From the NCBI GenBank assembly GCA_958450365.1, contig CAUEEP010000378.1, positions 1-64,000 on the forward strand: DNA of 64,000 nucleotides, read 5' to 3'. Positions 12,395 through 42,848 of this stretch are shown here, one piece after another. The stretch comes from Mesorhabditis belari (lineage: Eukaryota > Nematoda > Chromadorea > Rhabditida > Rhabditidae). How positions within the stretch are numbered: the stretch's first letter is position 1; every line of letters starts with the position of its first letter. The position numbers and the translations under genes are program-made. The notes below the pieces were generated by a model. The model did not search any database. It worked only from the letters and a program-made list of their open reading frames with translations, and had not been told where the DNA came from.

Positions 12395-12808
12395 TTGCTT
12401 ACCTATTTTTATGTTTTTTGTGTACTTTTCTTATTTTATGGTATGATTACTAACTTTCAATACACTAGTATGGTTGTTTTCCGGAATGGTGAAAGCGTCT
12501 CCACATCGATTGACATCGACAATCGATCCTTGAGCTCAAGCGGCAGCGTGTTCAGGCCAGCGAGCTCTCAAAGCGCCCCAGAAGTCCCCAGAAGCCTCGT
12601 TTCTCGAACCATCCAACATTATGAAACTGTGCCCAGAGTTTCTGATCGCTCTGGAAGAGGTGCAAAACGAACAATCCGTCATCTAGAGTCCGTCAGAAGT
12701 TCAGAATCAGAAGCTAGGGCCAGTCAGAAGGCAGATCTAGATATGACTTCGGGCCAAGCAAGGTCTTCTTGCAGTAAAGCCAAGCAAAGCAAGGTTAAAA
12801 GCTTCTAG
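12395..12808 (+). CDS. Hypothetical 137-aa ORF, serine/arginine-rich
   Basis: A single uninterrupted frame starting MLTYFYVFCV with a short hydrophobic N-terminus, then a hydrophilic Ser/Arg-rich body with no recognised domain. Base composition in about 12480-12790 is visibly more GC-rich than its AT-rich surroundings, which is why I keep it. There is a possible acceptor (tacactag) at about 12466, so the GC-rich part could be an exon instead. A second frame is also open for a stretch, which weakens the call. No partner exons and no homologue that I recognise. Confidence 0.28.
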   Translation: MLTYFYVFCVLFLFYGMITNFQYTSMVVFRNGESVSTSIDIDNRSLSSSGSVFRPASSQSAPEVPRSLVSRTIQHYETVPRVSDRSGRGAKRTIRHLESVRSSESEARASQKADLDMTSGQARSSCSKAKQSKVKSF

Positions 12809-14453
12809 CGATCTTTTAGAATAACTCTAAATCTCAAAACTTTACATTTGTTGACAACTTTATCTCTTAGAACAGATGGGCAATGGATAAAGTGACACAT
12901 GGAGATCAGAAGGGAAATCTACGACCTAGTCTCTTTCTTTTCCCCTTTTCTTCTTTTCCTTTCTTTTCCCATTTGTGTGACCATCGATTTTTTTCCTTTT
13001 ACTCTCCCCAAAAATTCCGCAAAAAAATGCCATCGGGATTTCGCAGTTTCTATTGGAAAAATAATTGTTCTTGATGTAACTTTTGATGTAAGAATCTTTT
13101 TCAGAATTTTCAAGTACTTAAGATTTATAATCTTTTCCAATTCTTCTCGAATTTTTCTCGAATCCGAATCTTTTCATTGTAAAAAGCTATCAAATGCAAA
13201 ACCCAAAACCAATTCGATTCTCTTGCGACTTTTCTTGAGACAACGGGTTAAAATAAACTCCAATAATAGATTCTACGATCGTGAAAACCCTGGGGCACAT
13301 ATTTTTAATATTAACTCTCATTTGGGAATCATTTACACCATTTACAGAACAAAAAATCACTGTGTAAGATGACGTCACTGTGTAAGGTGAGGTGTTCTTT
13401 GTGCACGCACACAATCGCTTTCTATCTGGCACATGTCCCCAATAGATAGGGGGTCTCTTTCGAAGCAGCCAAATCAAAGGATCGTTGAGCGGACAGGCTC
13501 AGGCGGGTTCTCCGTTTTGGACGCCACCATGCCCAAATTCCCAAAATCAATTTTCTCTCTTAAATTTGGCTGTTTTTTGCAAGAATTCTAGCCGGAACTG
13601 ACCAGTCAAAGGTTTCCGTTTTGGACGCCACGATGCTCAAATTCCCAAAATCAATTTTCTCTCTTAAATTTGGCTCTTAAACTTAAACGGTTTTTTGCAA
13701 GAATTCTAGCCCGAACTGACCAGTCAAAGATTTCCTTTCTTACTCAACCGTTCTTTTTCACAACCATTTTTCAATTCCACCTTGTTTTTGATTGCTTTTC
13801 AAAAATCTCTCCATTCTCTGATTCAAAAAAACTGGAAACAGATCAATATAGAAAGATTTTAGAGAAAAAAAATCTAAAAATTAACCACTCTTTAACCACA
13901 AAATTAAAATTAATCACAATACTCAAAAAAAGTAAAATAAAAATAATTTCAGCTAGCTAAAGTTTTATCTACAACTACAAATCGCTTTTAAAAGTCTAAA
14001 AATGAGTTTTTTTCTTCAAACTTTATCCAACCTCAATCATTATCCATCGTTTTTTTTTCCTCTTTGACTAAGAAAACTCTTTTACTGAAAATAAAGGGGT
14101 CGGAGGGAAAGGAGAGATTTTTTTTTTGCACTGCCAAGAGGTCGGTTGTAAAATGTCGAACTTTTCTCTGTTATTTCTCTGACCTTCATCACACTAAATA
14201 CTTTTTCACTAAGCCCATTAGCCAGTCTTTTTCAGTGAAAATATGCAATAGCATTTTGAAATTGTAAATCTAAATTCGAAAACGATTTCCAGCCTTTTAA
14301 ATCCTTGAAAATTGTCAATTTTTCGTTAAATTCCATTTTTTCCAATAATAAATGGTTTTCCTTAAGCAAAACAGTAAATTTCGTTATCAAAATCAATCTA
14401 ACTTGTCAGTTTTTCAATTTTCTTAAGACTTTTTTAGATTTTCTTAAGTTCTT
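12809..14453. other. No gene; local tandem duplication
   Basis: Positions about 13508-13610 and 13615-13725 are a tandem duplication of roughly 106 bp (shared 'ccgttttggacgccac', 'gaattctagcc', 'gaactgaccagtcaaag'). Overlapping 60-157 codon ORFs are in AT-rich sequence with no domain. Confidence 0.5.
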
Positions 14454-15029
14454 ACCGTAAATAGTACCCCACCGCTCTCGTACAGTCGCGTAGTTGCAAA
14501 AGTTCTTTAGTATTTCTTTTTTTTCAAAGCACCCATGCTTTCAGAAAATGTGTCTTTGGTATCAAAAAATAGCCCTGAATTTCAGCTATTTTTTGATATC
14601 TAAACGCGCATTGTAGCATAAACCAGTGTCGAGAAAAACGCGTCCAAAGCTAGACTACGCAATACTCCGTACCGTCATTGGGTGGGGTGGGTACTATTAT
14701 AGACTGGATAATTGTCGAAAAGCCTCGGACAAACAGACGGACAGAAGAACGGTGTTATATATGTAAATACTATAATAGTACCCCACCGCTCTCGTACAGT
14801 CGCGTAGTCGCAAAAGTTTTTTAGTATTTCATTTTTTTTCAAAGCGCCCGTGCTTTCAAAAAATGCGTCTTTGGTATCAAAGAATAGCTGAAATTCAGGG
14901 CTATTTTTTGATACCTAAACGCGCATTGTAGCATAAACCAGTGTCGAGAAAAACTCGTTCAAAGCTAGACTACGCAACACTCCGCACCGTCATTATCGGG
15001 GGTGGGGTACTATTACAGTATTTACGGTA
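14454..15029. mobile_element. TIR element(s) with TACCGTAAATAGTACC ends
   Basis: Begins taccgtaaatagtacccc and ends ggggtactattacagtatttacggta, so the ends are inverted. The body consists of two direct copies of about 300 bp (14464-14760, 14775-15015), each with 'ctctcgtacagtcgcgtag' near its left side and 'ctacgcaa(t/c)actccg(t/c)accgtcatt' near its right. I read it as two tandem MITE copies sharing a junction. No ORF. Confidence 0.75.
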
Positions 15030-15707
15030 AGTTTTCATAAACCTTTTAAGGCATTTTACATGTTTCATGAATGATAATTTATCAATTTCTATATCAAAAA
15101 CGATTTTCGATTGATTGAAATCGAAAATTCCCATCGTTTTATCATATTTTTTTTTTGTTTTCTTTTTCGTTTACTGAAATTCCTTTCAATTTTAACTCCC
15201 CGCTGTGATATTCGCGTCTTAAATCCGGCTTTTTCCTCAGCTCATCCTGTCAAAAGGTGAAATTTTATGAAAATCACTCTCATTCTTTGAAGATAATCAT
15301 TTTTTTTTCATGTTTCAAAAGCTCTTTCGTTATTTGATGCTCTAAAAATTTTCTTTTTCTTCTACCTTTCAAAAAAAAACCGAACGATTCACCGTTTCCC
15401 GGAATAAATCACTGATATCACTGATAAACTTGTGTTTTTTTTGTACGATTCGTCAGAAAACGGGCATTCAATCCAAAAATATATATAGAAAGCCTAAAAT
15501 CTAAAAATTTTGCCCATGTGGCGAATTGCCACGGCTCTGCAGTTAGTCAAAATTCAATATACAAGTTAAAATTCAAAGTTGATGGATAAACTACCGTAAT
15601 CAATCACTAGACGATCTTCAATTGTTCGTTTTTTCGTAGCTTGTGTATTTAAAAACCCATTATTTAAGCTTTGTTTTGAGTCAGTTGTGGACTCCTTTTT
15701 CTATTCT
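15030..15707. other. No recognisable feature
   Basis: AT-rich stretch without an exon chain, RNA gene or repeat array. Confidence 0.45.
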
Positions 15708-16190
15708 GGGAGTGGGACAAATGCTACCTTTTTTCTGCGCACCCGGACCTTTGCGCACCTTTTTTTCCGCACCTTGCCCATTAGCGCACCTTTTTTCGCG
15801 GTTTAAAAAAGCTCTAAAAAGCTAATATTAACCAATTTCTATTCCACAAGTTGTTTTTCTAGGTAATTTGAGGGTGTAGAATCGAAATTTTGACATAACA
15901 GAGCGTGTGGAACCAATTTGAAAGACAAAACGGCTAGGTCAAATTACAGAAAATTGTCGATGTCCGTATAGCTCTGTCCGTTTGTTTCCACAAGCTCTGA
16001 TATGTCAAAATTTGAATTCGACACCCTCAAATTACCTAGAAAAACAACTTTTGGAATAGAAATTGGTTAATATTAGCTTTTTAGAGCTTTTTTAAACCGC
16101 GAAAAAAGGTGCGCTAATGGGCAAGGTGCGGAAAAAAAGGTGCGCAAATGTCCGGGTGCGCAAAAAAAAGGTCGCATTTGTCCCACTCCC
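15708..16190. mobile_element. Long-TIR foldback element, ~480 bp
   Basis: Two near-perfect inverted arms of about 200 bp (15708-15905 and 15985-16190) open with gggagtgggacaaatgc and close with its reverse complement. The arms contain a GC-richer pattern of 'gcgcacctttttt' modules. The loop is about 80 bp and no protein is encoded. Confidence 0.85.
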
Positions 16191-16425
16191 TTCTATTCAT
16201 CCTTTTTTTCACACGCAAGTGTTGAAGCAATTGTGCTAGTGCCAGGTTGCTCCAGTTTGAGCGAAGTTTGCCCTAATAAGGGAAAGTTTTGATAAATTGT
16301 GCGTTTTCGAGAAATCTACCATTGAACCACACCGAGACGCGGTCTCACAAGAAATTATAAAGATCAAAGTATAAATATATATTTCTTACAGCCTATTCGA
16401 TTCACTTATCATTAGCCCATTCGAA

Positions 16426-16500
16426 ATTTCTGCAGCGAATAATCGCTGCAGCAAAAACTCAGGAACGGACCGCTGCAGCGATTATTCGCTGCAGCGCTAA
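16426..16500. repeat. Paired perfect palindromes (gctgcagcgattattcgc)
   Basis: Two copies of a ~22-26 bp perfect dyad (ctgcagcgaataatcgctgcag and its reverse form) separated by about 20 bp. Each can form its own hairpin, and the two can pair with each other. Confidence 0.8.
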
Positions 16501-16585
16501 TTGAGCTATTTTCATTCAATTAATTGCTTTTTTTTGGCTGTTTTTCAGCATTACATGTATATTCCAATTGTAGCAGATCTACAAA

Positions 16586-17105
16586 TTACGTGGGAAAAAA
16601 AGATGTTTCATATTTACCCGGAATCAATGCAGTCTCTGGTTTTGCATTGAAATGTTCCATAATAGCTCTAATCTTATAAAGCCGATCTCCTGCAGGATCC
16701 AGTTCATTATCACAAAAACGCAGGTTGCGAAGAATAGATTCAAATTTTGCTCTTGACATAATGTGGGACATGTGGGAAAATCCTCCTAATCCAGGCCTGC
16801 TACTCCAGTAGTCACGAATCCTCGGTAATTTGACGATTCCCATTTGAAGATATTTGAAGATACAGAGCCAGGAAGAGCTTGAAAGATTTTGCATCGAAAT
16901 CTTGCCAGTTTGTTTTCCTTTTTCCATGTTTATTAGATTCGCCTACTAAAATATTGTCGTCGATAAAATAAGAACAATAATCGATAGGATCTTGAAAAGT
17001 ACTGAAGTCAAATCCAAATGGTTCTTCATCAAAAATAAATGGTGTAGGAGACTCTCTTACATCTTTCCAACCATAAATAAACTGCTTCGGAGTCAAAAAT
17101 GTCAA
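16586..17105 (-). pseudogene. piggyBac-type transposase fragment
   Basis: Two overlapping minus-strand frames (17105-16812 and 16927-16586) together give the N-terminal part of a piggyBac-derived transposase (DDE_Tnp_1_7 family). Family-like segments are FLALYLQ, MGIVKLPRIRDYWS and MSRAKFESILRNLRFCDN. A frameshift lies near 16850-16900, and the frame ends before any catalytic aspartate region. Only about 150 residues of a family that usually exceeds 500 remain. The flanking palindromes at 16426-16500 may be unrelated. Confidence 0.75.
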
Positions 17106-18430
17106 AAAAAGGGCTTGGTCCGTAGACGAAAAAAAGAAAAAACGCTGCGGTTTCGAATGGGTTAGATTTCCATAATCTTGAGTGAATCTATTAAAATTTT
17201 AATGATTTTAAAGCGAAAAGTCATTCTACTTTTATCATTTGCTTTCAAAATTCATTATAAATCTCCGCTCTTGAAATATTTTTCTTTTTCGATTACACTG
17301 GCTGATTCATTCACATATTTCCCTCTTTCTTTTTCTCGCTTTCATTGCTTTCATTTCGTTTCTCAGGCTCTGAAATGACCTCTTTTTCATCAAAAATCGC
17401 AAAATTTTTATTAAAACACACGTTCGATAGATTTTCTTTTGAGGAAAACACCGGAAATTCGTTTTTTTTAAAATTTTTAAAAATCTTTAACCATTTTTGT
17501 TGCTTCGGAATTGAGTATTTGATTCTGCTTCTTTTCAACAAAACAATTTGTTTCAATAATTAATTAATTAGCCAAACAGAAGTTTGATTCAATTACTCAA
17601 TTCCACATTTATTGACTTTCTTAGGCAGTTGAACCGAGTGGGTGACTGGCGGCGCGCGTTTAAGCCAAATTTTACCACCAATCATCCCCTCCTGGGTCTA
17701 ATTTGTGCTTAAAATTGTAAACGCACGTTTCCTGGTGCACTGAAATGCGCATTTCTCGTGGTAAAAGCAAAACAGTACACCAGAAATTTTGCGTTTCTAT
17801 TTTCAAGCACAAGCACACGCTAAACGTGTCATGATCATCGATTTTCCTCAATTTTTCCCTGGTGATCAATTTGTTACACAGTGATTAAACCGCGAATTCC
17901 TCTTTTTTTTTCCTTGTCTCTTTGCCCATTTTATTCCCGCCTAGGGCTATTCTTTTCTTTCCCCTCGAGAATTTGTCTTTTTACGATTTATCAACAAGTG
18001 CCTGTTAGCCGACTAGACTTTGCCTCGGAAATTTTGATCATTTTTATGTCTTTTATTTGATTCTCGTTTTTGAACAAGCTTCATTTTTTATCTTTCATTT
18101 AATTCTCAGCCTTTAACCTGTAAAATTTGACTTTGTGTTCGTTAAAATCGCAATTTTTCCAGAATCAATCAACTTTTTTCTTCCAATTCTGGCTTTTCTT
18201 TGTGGAAATTCTATTCTTTAGTCTATTTTTAGAACAAAAATTTCTATTTAAGCTTACCTTGAGATATTTTTGAGTTTGCTCTTCTCTTTTTTTGCTTATG
18301 ACTTTGCTCTTCTCTTTTTTTGCTTATGACTTTGCTCTTCTATTTTCTCCTTATGACTTTGCTTTTCTAACATTCCAATTTTAGCTTATGAGCCGGTGAT
18401 CAAAACAACTCAACTCAAACACTTTTCGAA
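17106..18430. other. Upstream region of the kinase gene
   Basis: AT-rich with no supported exon. The interval 18270-18370 has three tandem copies of a ~30-bp 'gactttgctcttctcttttt' unit ending about 60 bp before the start codon, giving a pyrimidine-rich leader. A promoter cannot be pinpointed by eye. Confidence 0.4.
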
Positions 18431-37283
<18,853 letters not shown>

Positions 37284-37904
37284 AAAATTTTGTTTTTCTA
37301 TTTAATCTTTGGTGATTTTCAATCACTTTTTAAACTTCTTCTTTTGTAAATTCGTTTGTTTTTCTCAATTTAGAAATATCCCAATCTTCAATGAACTTTT
37401 TCTTTTCAAAAAAAGTCTATCTAAGTCTATCTAAAGAATTTGAAAGATTTTAAATCTAGGAAAATTCTCAAATCAGTAGGTTTAAAGCAAAAATTCCTCT
37501 TTTTAAACAAATTTAATCCTAGCATTGCTTAAATTCTCTTTTTTTTTTTACTTTAAAACTCAAAATTTAATGATGAAAAAAACGTAAAATGACGGGTGCT
37601 CAATGAAGAAAAATTTGTATTTAAATGATTTTTTTTCATTTTTTTATTTTTTCATTTTTTCGTTTTTTCAAATCTTACCGGTGTTTATTTACTTTTATTT
37701 TCTTATTTTTATTTTCTTATTTTCTCTTTTTCTTATGGAAATCCTTGTTTTTAAATGCAAATCCTCCCGAAATTTCCCCCGAAATGTGCCCTTTTTCTTT
37801 GTTTTATGGGTTTTCATGCAAATAAAGATTTGAAATTAAGAAAAGTTACAAAAGTGAATAAAGATTTACATGACATTGACATTTAAAGACTTTACAATAG
37901 TTCA
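37284..37904. other. Downstream region of the kinase gene
   Basis: AT-rich 3' flank. 'gaataaagattt' near 37856 is a candidate polyadenylation-like signal, though closer AATAAA-like sites could also serve. No other gene. Confidence 0.35.
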
Positions 37905-38020
37905 GTAATTACTTTAGAGTAATCCAGTAATTACTTTAGAGTAACCCAGTAATTACTTTAGAGTAACCCAGTAATGACTTTAGAGTAACCCAGTAATTAC
38001 TTTAGAATAACCCAGTAATT
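37905..38020. repeat. 22-bp minisatellite
   Basis: Five to six copies of 'cccagtaattactttagagt'-type units. Confidence 0.85.
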
Positions 38021-38027
38021 ACTTAAC

Positions 38028-38101
38028 TTGGTTGAGCTGGTTAGCGTCCCGTCTACAAAACGACTCTAAAGGGATGTCGGGTTCGATTCCCGCTCATTCC
38101 A
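38028..38101 (+). pseudogene. tRNA-like sequence with good B-box
   Basis: GGTTGAGCTGGTTAGCGTCC resembles a D-arm and GTCGGGTTCGATTCCCG is a near-perfect T-arm. The anticodon-like arm has only a CGT/ACG core, and the 5' bases do not pair with the 3' TCATTCC. Read as a tRNA-derived sequence, followed by a T-run. Confidence 0.45.
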
Positions 38102-38234
38102 AACATTTTTTTTGCTTTAAATCTTTTCAAGCATGGAGATGAAGTATGCAAATTTGAGTTGTTTCGCAAGGTATTAGGTTTCGCAAGGTTACAGGGATCT
38201 TAGTGGGGCGCGAGGCGCGACATTAGTCACGTCG

Positions 38235-38530
38235 AGTATAGATGTCAGTGATGCCAGTATAGTTGTCGGCGATGCCAGTATAGATGTCGGCGATGCCAGT
38301 ATAGATGTCAGTGATGCCAGTATAGATGTCGGCGATGCCAGTATAGATGTCAGTGATGCCAGTATAGATGTCGGCGATGCCAGTGTAGATGTCAGTGATG
38401 CCAGTATAGATGTCGGCGATGCCAGTGTAGATGTCAGTGATGCCAGTATAGATGTCGGCGATGCCAGTGTAGATGTCAGTGATGCCAGTATAGATGTCGG
38501 CGATGCCAGTATAGATGTCGGTGATGCTTC
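38235..38530. repeat. 21-bp minisatellite
   Basis: About 14 copies of gatgccagtatagatgtcg(g/a)(c/t)-type 21-bp units, alternating two variants (tcggc and tcagt) in a regular 42-bp higher-order pattern. Confidence 0.92.
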
Positions 38531-39430
38531 GGTGGGTATCAGGGTTGGTCTCGGATATTGAGAAGGATTTAGAGGATAGATTCCAGTATTAGAGATCTCG
38601 GTGGGAGCGTAGAAGAGTGGGAATTTAGCATGTACCTTTATGTCATCTACTATATATAAAATATATAAAGAGAAGTGTGAAAACCCCTCCTTTAACTCGA
38701 GAGATTAAACTATACTTTAGTCGCAGAACACCCAGCGAGAAAAACCCACCGTTAGATCGGTTTTTCAGCTGTTAGCTTTGTAATCGCCAATCGTGCTTGC
38801 GCTTCTCATTTTGCCAAGATGATTATGGCTTTCCCCTCAAGGGTTTCTCTTGAGAAATTCGATCTTAAAGATTTATGTATTAAAAGAAAACACTGCCTCA
38901 TCGTGGTGATGAAATTGGATCGCTAATCACCAAAAAGATTTTCACAATAAATGAGAGACTCACGTTGATCTGTCGAAAAGAAATCATCATTCTAATTGGT
39001 TGGCAATCGTTTAAGACAAGTTTTAGGTTTCATTTTGCTGACATAAACTTAATTTTATTTGTGCTCGTGACTTGGAAACAGAAAATTCACTCATTGAACT
39101 TTTGGCTTTTCGATTCCCTTTTGCTGAGGATAAAGGAAGTGATGTTTGAGGCAAGAATCGTTTTTTTGCAAATCAAAAGTCTAAGCTATTCTTGTTAAAA
39201 GATTGTAAAGGGATTAAAAGAACCATAAGCCAGTTCTGTTCTGTGGATAGGCCAGTTCTGTTTCTTTTTAATCTTTCAAGCACGAATAGAAGTGAGTATG
39301 TCACATTCAATATCATTTTAATAATAAAGTAAGATTTTGAATGATGTAAGCTGTTAAGAGTACGACAATGGATACTCAAATCTCCCATCAAGTTCACAAA
39401 AGTCAAAGCAAACAAAAGCTCAAGTTGCTT
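38531..39430. other. No supported gene
   Basis: Contains 'ctactatatataaaa' at 38647, also seen at about 35815 in a kinase intron followed by a different sequence. Otherwise no exon or RNA gene. Confidence 0.4.
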
Positions 39431-39444
39431 CTTAAGGAAATGGA

Positions 39445-39655
39445 TCAAATGCCTCAATCCTTCTCAATCCAATGCCTCAATCCTTCTCAATCCAATGCCC
39501 CAATCCAATGCCTCAATCCTCCTCAATCCAATGCCTCAATCCTTCTCGATCCAATGCCTCAATCCTTCTCGATCCAATGCCCCAATCCAATGTCTCAATT
39601 CTTCTCAATTCTCTTGCCTCAATCCTCCTCAATCCAATGCCAATCAACCCTTCTC
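39445..39655. repeat. Minisatellite, 'aatgcctcaatccttctc'
   Basis: Imperfect ~23-bp units of aatgcctcaatcc(t/t)tctcaatcc. Both open frames across it are repeat translation. Confidence 0.85.
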
Positions 39656-39838
39656 ACATTGTTGATAAAACCAGATCACTTGTCATGTTAGAGCTTTGAA
39701 TAGATTTTCGATCCAACGCCTTTTTCTCATGATCAGATATGAAGTTTTTCACTATTAGCTGTCTCAATCAGATAGATAATCAATCTTTGTATTCACTTTC
39801 TTCTCTTAATCTATTCTATTTTAAATTGAATTGTTTAT

Positions 39839-42695
39839 ATGAAGACTTTAATACTTAATTTATTCATTTTATTGGTACAATCGAGTAAGTCTTAATGTTA
39901 TAAAAGAATAATTTGATATAAAATTCCTTTTCAGAGCACCTCACCAAATACAGTATACCGGCTTTGGTAAGAAAAAGTTTTCTTTTCTCAAAAATTCTTA
40001 TTAGGAGGAGACTTATGTTGGATTGAAGTTTTGCCCGATTCCTAAAACTGGTACCACTATCACGCATACGATTTTATGTGATATTTATCGAGAATACCGA
40101 GGAATTCCTTTTAAGAGACAATACTCTGCGAAAAAGACTGGAGACACGTACGTGAATTCAGAATTTTATCTTTTAAAGAAGCTTTTAAGAAGCTTTTAAG
40201 AAACTATTTCATGGTTTTTGAGAAATCTAATGATTTTTCTTTGCTTTTAAGTTTATTTAAAAGATTCATTTCATGTTTCAGAGTCTGTGAAAACAATCGT
40301 TTCTTCCCATACCGAAGAAAAGCTTTTTGGGCAAGACCAGCGACACCAATAAAATTCACATTAGTCCGTGATCCTGTTCAACGATTTGTCTCACTTTATG
40401 AACATTTCTGCGAGTAAGTTTTTGAAATTAAGTTAGAAGTTAGTTGGAAGTTAGTTATGAAGTTGAGTTAGAAGTTAGTTATGAAGCTGAGTTAGAAGTT
40501 AATTATGAAGTTAAGATTGAAGTTAATTAGAAGTTGAGTTAGAAGTTAGTTATGAAGTTGAGTTCGAAGTTAGTTATGAAGTTGAGTTCGAAGTTAGTTA
40601 TGAAGTTGAGTTCGAAGTTAGTTATGAAGTTGAGTTCGAAGTTAGTTATGAAGTTGAGTTCGAAGTTAGTTATGAAGTTAGGTTACCAAGTTATAAACAA
40701 GATAAGCTAATCTTACAATTAGCAAATAAACAAGTCATTTGACCATTAGAATTTGGGATTTTAGGCTAAAGGATCAAATCTTTTTATGAATAATATTATC
40801 ATTTGAAATATTAGAAGTTATCAAGAGATTTATCATGCATATATTGGAAATCAATGAAGTTAGAAACTGGAGATAAGCTAGCTACAAGAAACTAGAAACT
40901 GGAGACACGCTAGCTAGAAGAAACTAAAGATAAGCTAGCTACAAGAAACTAGAAACTGAAGATACGCTAGCTAAAAGAAACTAGAGACTGGAGATAAGCT
41001 AGCTACAAGAAACTAGAAGCTGAAGATAAGCTAGCTACAAGGAACTAGAAGCTGAAGATAGCTACAAACGTGATAGAAAATTGGGTTAAATTAGATAGAA
41101 CAGATTCTTTACAGAAAACATTCATACATTCTCATAATAAACTATTTTAGCCGTCTGAAAGCTTGCAAAGGCAGAGATATTCATCATTTCGCTAAATGGA
41201 TCAACAATGTCCGCCATCATCGAGGAGCAAAGTGGAGAAAATATCGGAAAGCAAATCTCGACTATCGACTCATTGCTTATCATATGGTTCCACAAACAAA
41301 GTATTGTTTTATGAAAGAAAATCGTACAGATCAATGATTTAGTTTCTGTCAATTGGGGAGCAGAACAAAGTCTTTTTATATCATTCGATATTCGGATAAT
41401 AAGACGGCAATGTATGGAGCGTTTATGCGACTTTTCAGAAAAGCACATATTCCATTGGGTGTAGCAAGAAGGGTAGGTTTTCGATATGTAAATGAAAATT
41501 GAATTTAATAGAACTTATCTGAAAGTAATAGATGCATTTTAGCATTTCTTTCCTCAAAATCTATCAATTATTTGTACAACGTGGTCCAAAATTATTCAAA
41601 ATTATCGCAATTCCTTTTCCTTTACAGAAAAGTAACTAGAAAATGCTAAACTTCTTTCATAAGTGTCAAGTGTTTGATAGAGAATTGAAGCCCTTAATCT
41701 TAGCTTCATTTTTCTACTTAAAACTCTAAAATCAGAGTTATACAGCTTATTTTACAAGCTTTTAAATCTCGACTCGACCTCTCTCTACCGAAGTCTGATT
41801 TTTGATGATTTTTGATGACTTTTGATGAGAAGATCCCAGACGGGAGCTTATTCCAAACCCTACCAATACGGTTCGCAAGAGAATGATAAAGGGAAAGATG
41901 ATGGGGATGAGAATCGACCGAAATTTGATAACGATGACTACTTGGTAATCTATTGACGGTTTTATTTTGCTTGTAAAATGAGCTATATAACTCTGATTTT
42001 CGAGTTGGTGCTAGAAAAATGAAGCTAAGATTAAGGACTTTAATTCTCTATCGAACACTTGACACTTATGAAAGAAGTTTGATATATTCTAGTTGCTTTT
42101 CTGTAAAGGAAAAGGAATTGCGATAATTTTGGACCAAACAGTGAACTGTTGAGAAGTGATTGATAAGGGAATCATTGAAAGTGTGCAAATTTAGACCGAA
42201 ACTAATTGGTAATCTATTGATGATTTAATTTTGCTTGTAAAATGAGCTGTATAACTCTGATTCTGGAGTTGGTGCTAGAAAAATGAAGCTAAGATTAAGG
42301 GCTTCAATTCTCTATCGAACACTTGACACTTATGAAAGAAGTTTGACATTTTCTAGTTACTTTTCTGTAAAGGAAAATGAATTTGCGATAATTTTAGACT
42401 AAACAGTGAACTGTTGAAAAGTGATTGATAAGGGAATCATAGAAAGTGTGCAAATTTGGATCGAAAAAACTAATTGGTAATCTATTGATGGTTTGGTAAA
42501 TTAATTGGTAACTAATTGGTAACTAATTGATAATTTTAGGCTCTTGGTCACTTGAGAAAATCAAGCACAAGACATGCTTCTCAAAATGAGAAACGAGCGA
42601 CCCAATTGAAAGTCGAAATCGCGAAAACACCACATACTGTTGCCTTGATCAGAAGCATCTATAAAGAGGATTATAAGAAATTGAATTTTCCATGA
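39839..42695 (+). CDS. Secretory-pathway sulfotransferase (Sulfotransfer_2-like)
   Basis: Eight exons: 39839-39884, 39935-39966, 40005-40147, 40282-40413, 41151-41300, 41343-41472, 41840-41944, 42540-42695. Phases agree and give 297 aa. It starts with a signal or anchor peptide (MKTLILNLFILLVQS), so the enzyme should act in the Golgi lumen or be secreted. PIPKTGTTITH is the 5'-phosphosulfate-binding loop for PAPS, and LVRDPVQRFVSLYEHFC is the 3'-phosphate-binding motif. The order and spacing match the nematode carbohydrate-type sulfotransferase family. Two introns are only 38 and 42 nt. Without recognising the 42-nt one (41301-41342) the gene appears to carry a stop; spliced, the conserved VPQT..C segment is restored. 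Exon 7 is acidic and poorly conserved (KGKDDGDENRPKFDNDD). The acceptor substrate cannot be inferred. Confidence 0.88.
40430..40685. repeat. 24-bp minisatellite in sulfotransferase intron 4
   Basis: About ten copies of 'agttagttatgaagttgag'-type units, homogeneous in the last six. Confidence 0.88.
40855..41065. repeat. ~30-bp minisatellite in sulfotransferase intron 4
   Basis: About seven copies of an 'aactggagataagctagcta' + 'caagaaactag' unit. Confidence 0.85.
41560..42440. repeat. Inverted and direct repeat copies around exon 7
   Basis: A ~190-bp block in intron 6 (about 41600-41760) recurs inverted in intron 7 at about 41970-42140 and again directly after that at 42230-42410 (shared 'tctatcgaacacttgacact', 'aatgaagctaagattaagg', 'ttttctgtaaaggaaa'). 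Exon 7 lies between inverted copies. A more diverged copy is at about 61215-61290. Confidence 0.85.
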
Positions 42696-42848
42696 GATAA
42701 AGTGATTATTATTTAGCACAGCACAGGTAATAGCACAGCTAAAAAGCAGAGAAAAAGCCATAGGATGATATCTCCGAAAATCTTTGCATAAAACAAAAAC
42801 ATTCGTTACTCCAAACTTTCACTATTTCATTTTCCTTTACGCTTTCGA

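Noticed and set aside
38028..38101. A functional tRNA here
   Set aside because: The T-arm is excellent but the acceptor stem does not pair and the anticodon arm is weak, so I list it only as tRNA-like.
41122..41448. Sulfotransferase as a pseudogene because of an in-frame TGA near 41336
   Set aside because: A canonical GT-AG intron of 42 nt explains the stop and restores the conserved sequence and phase.
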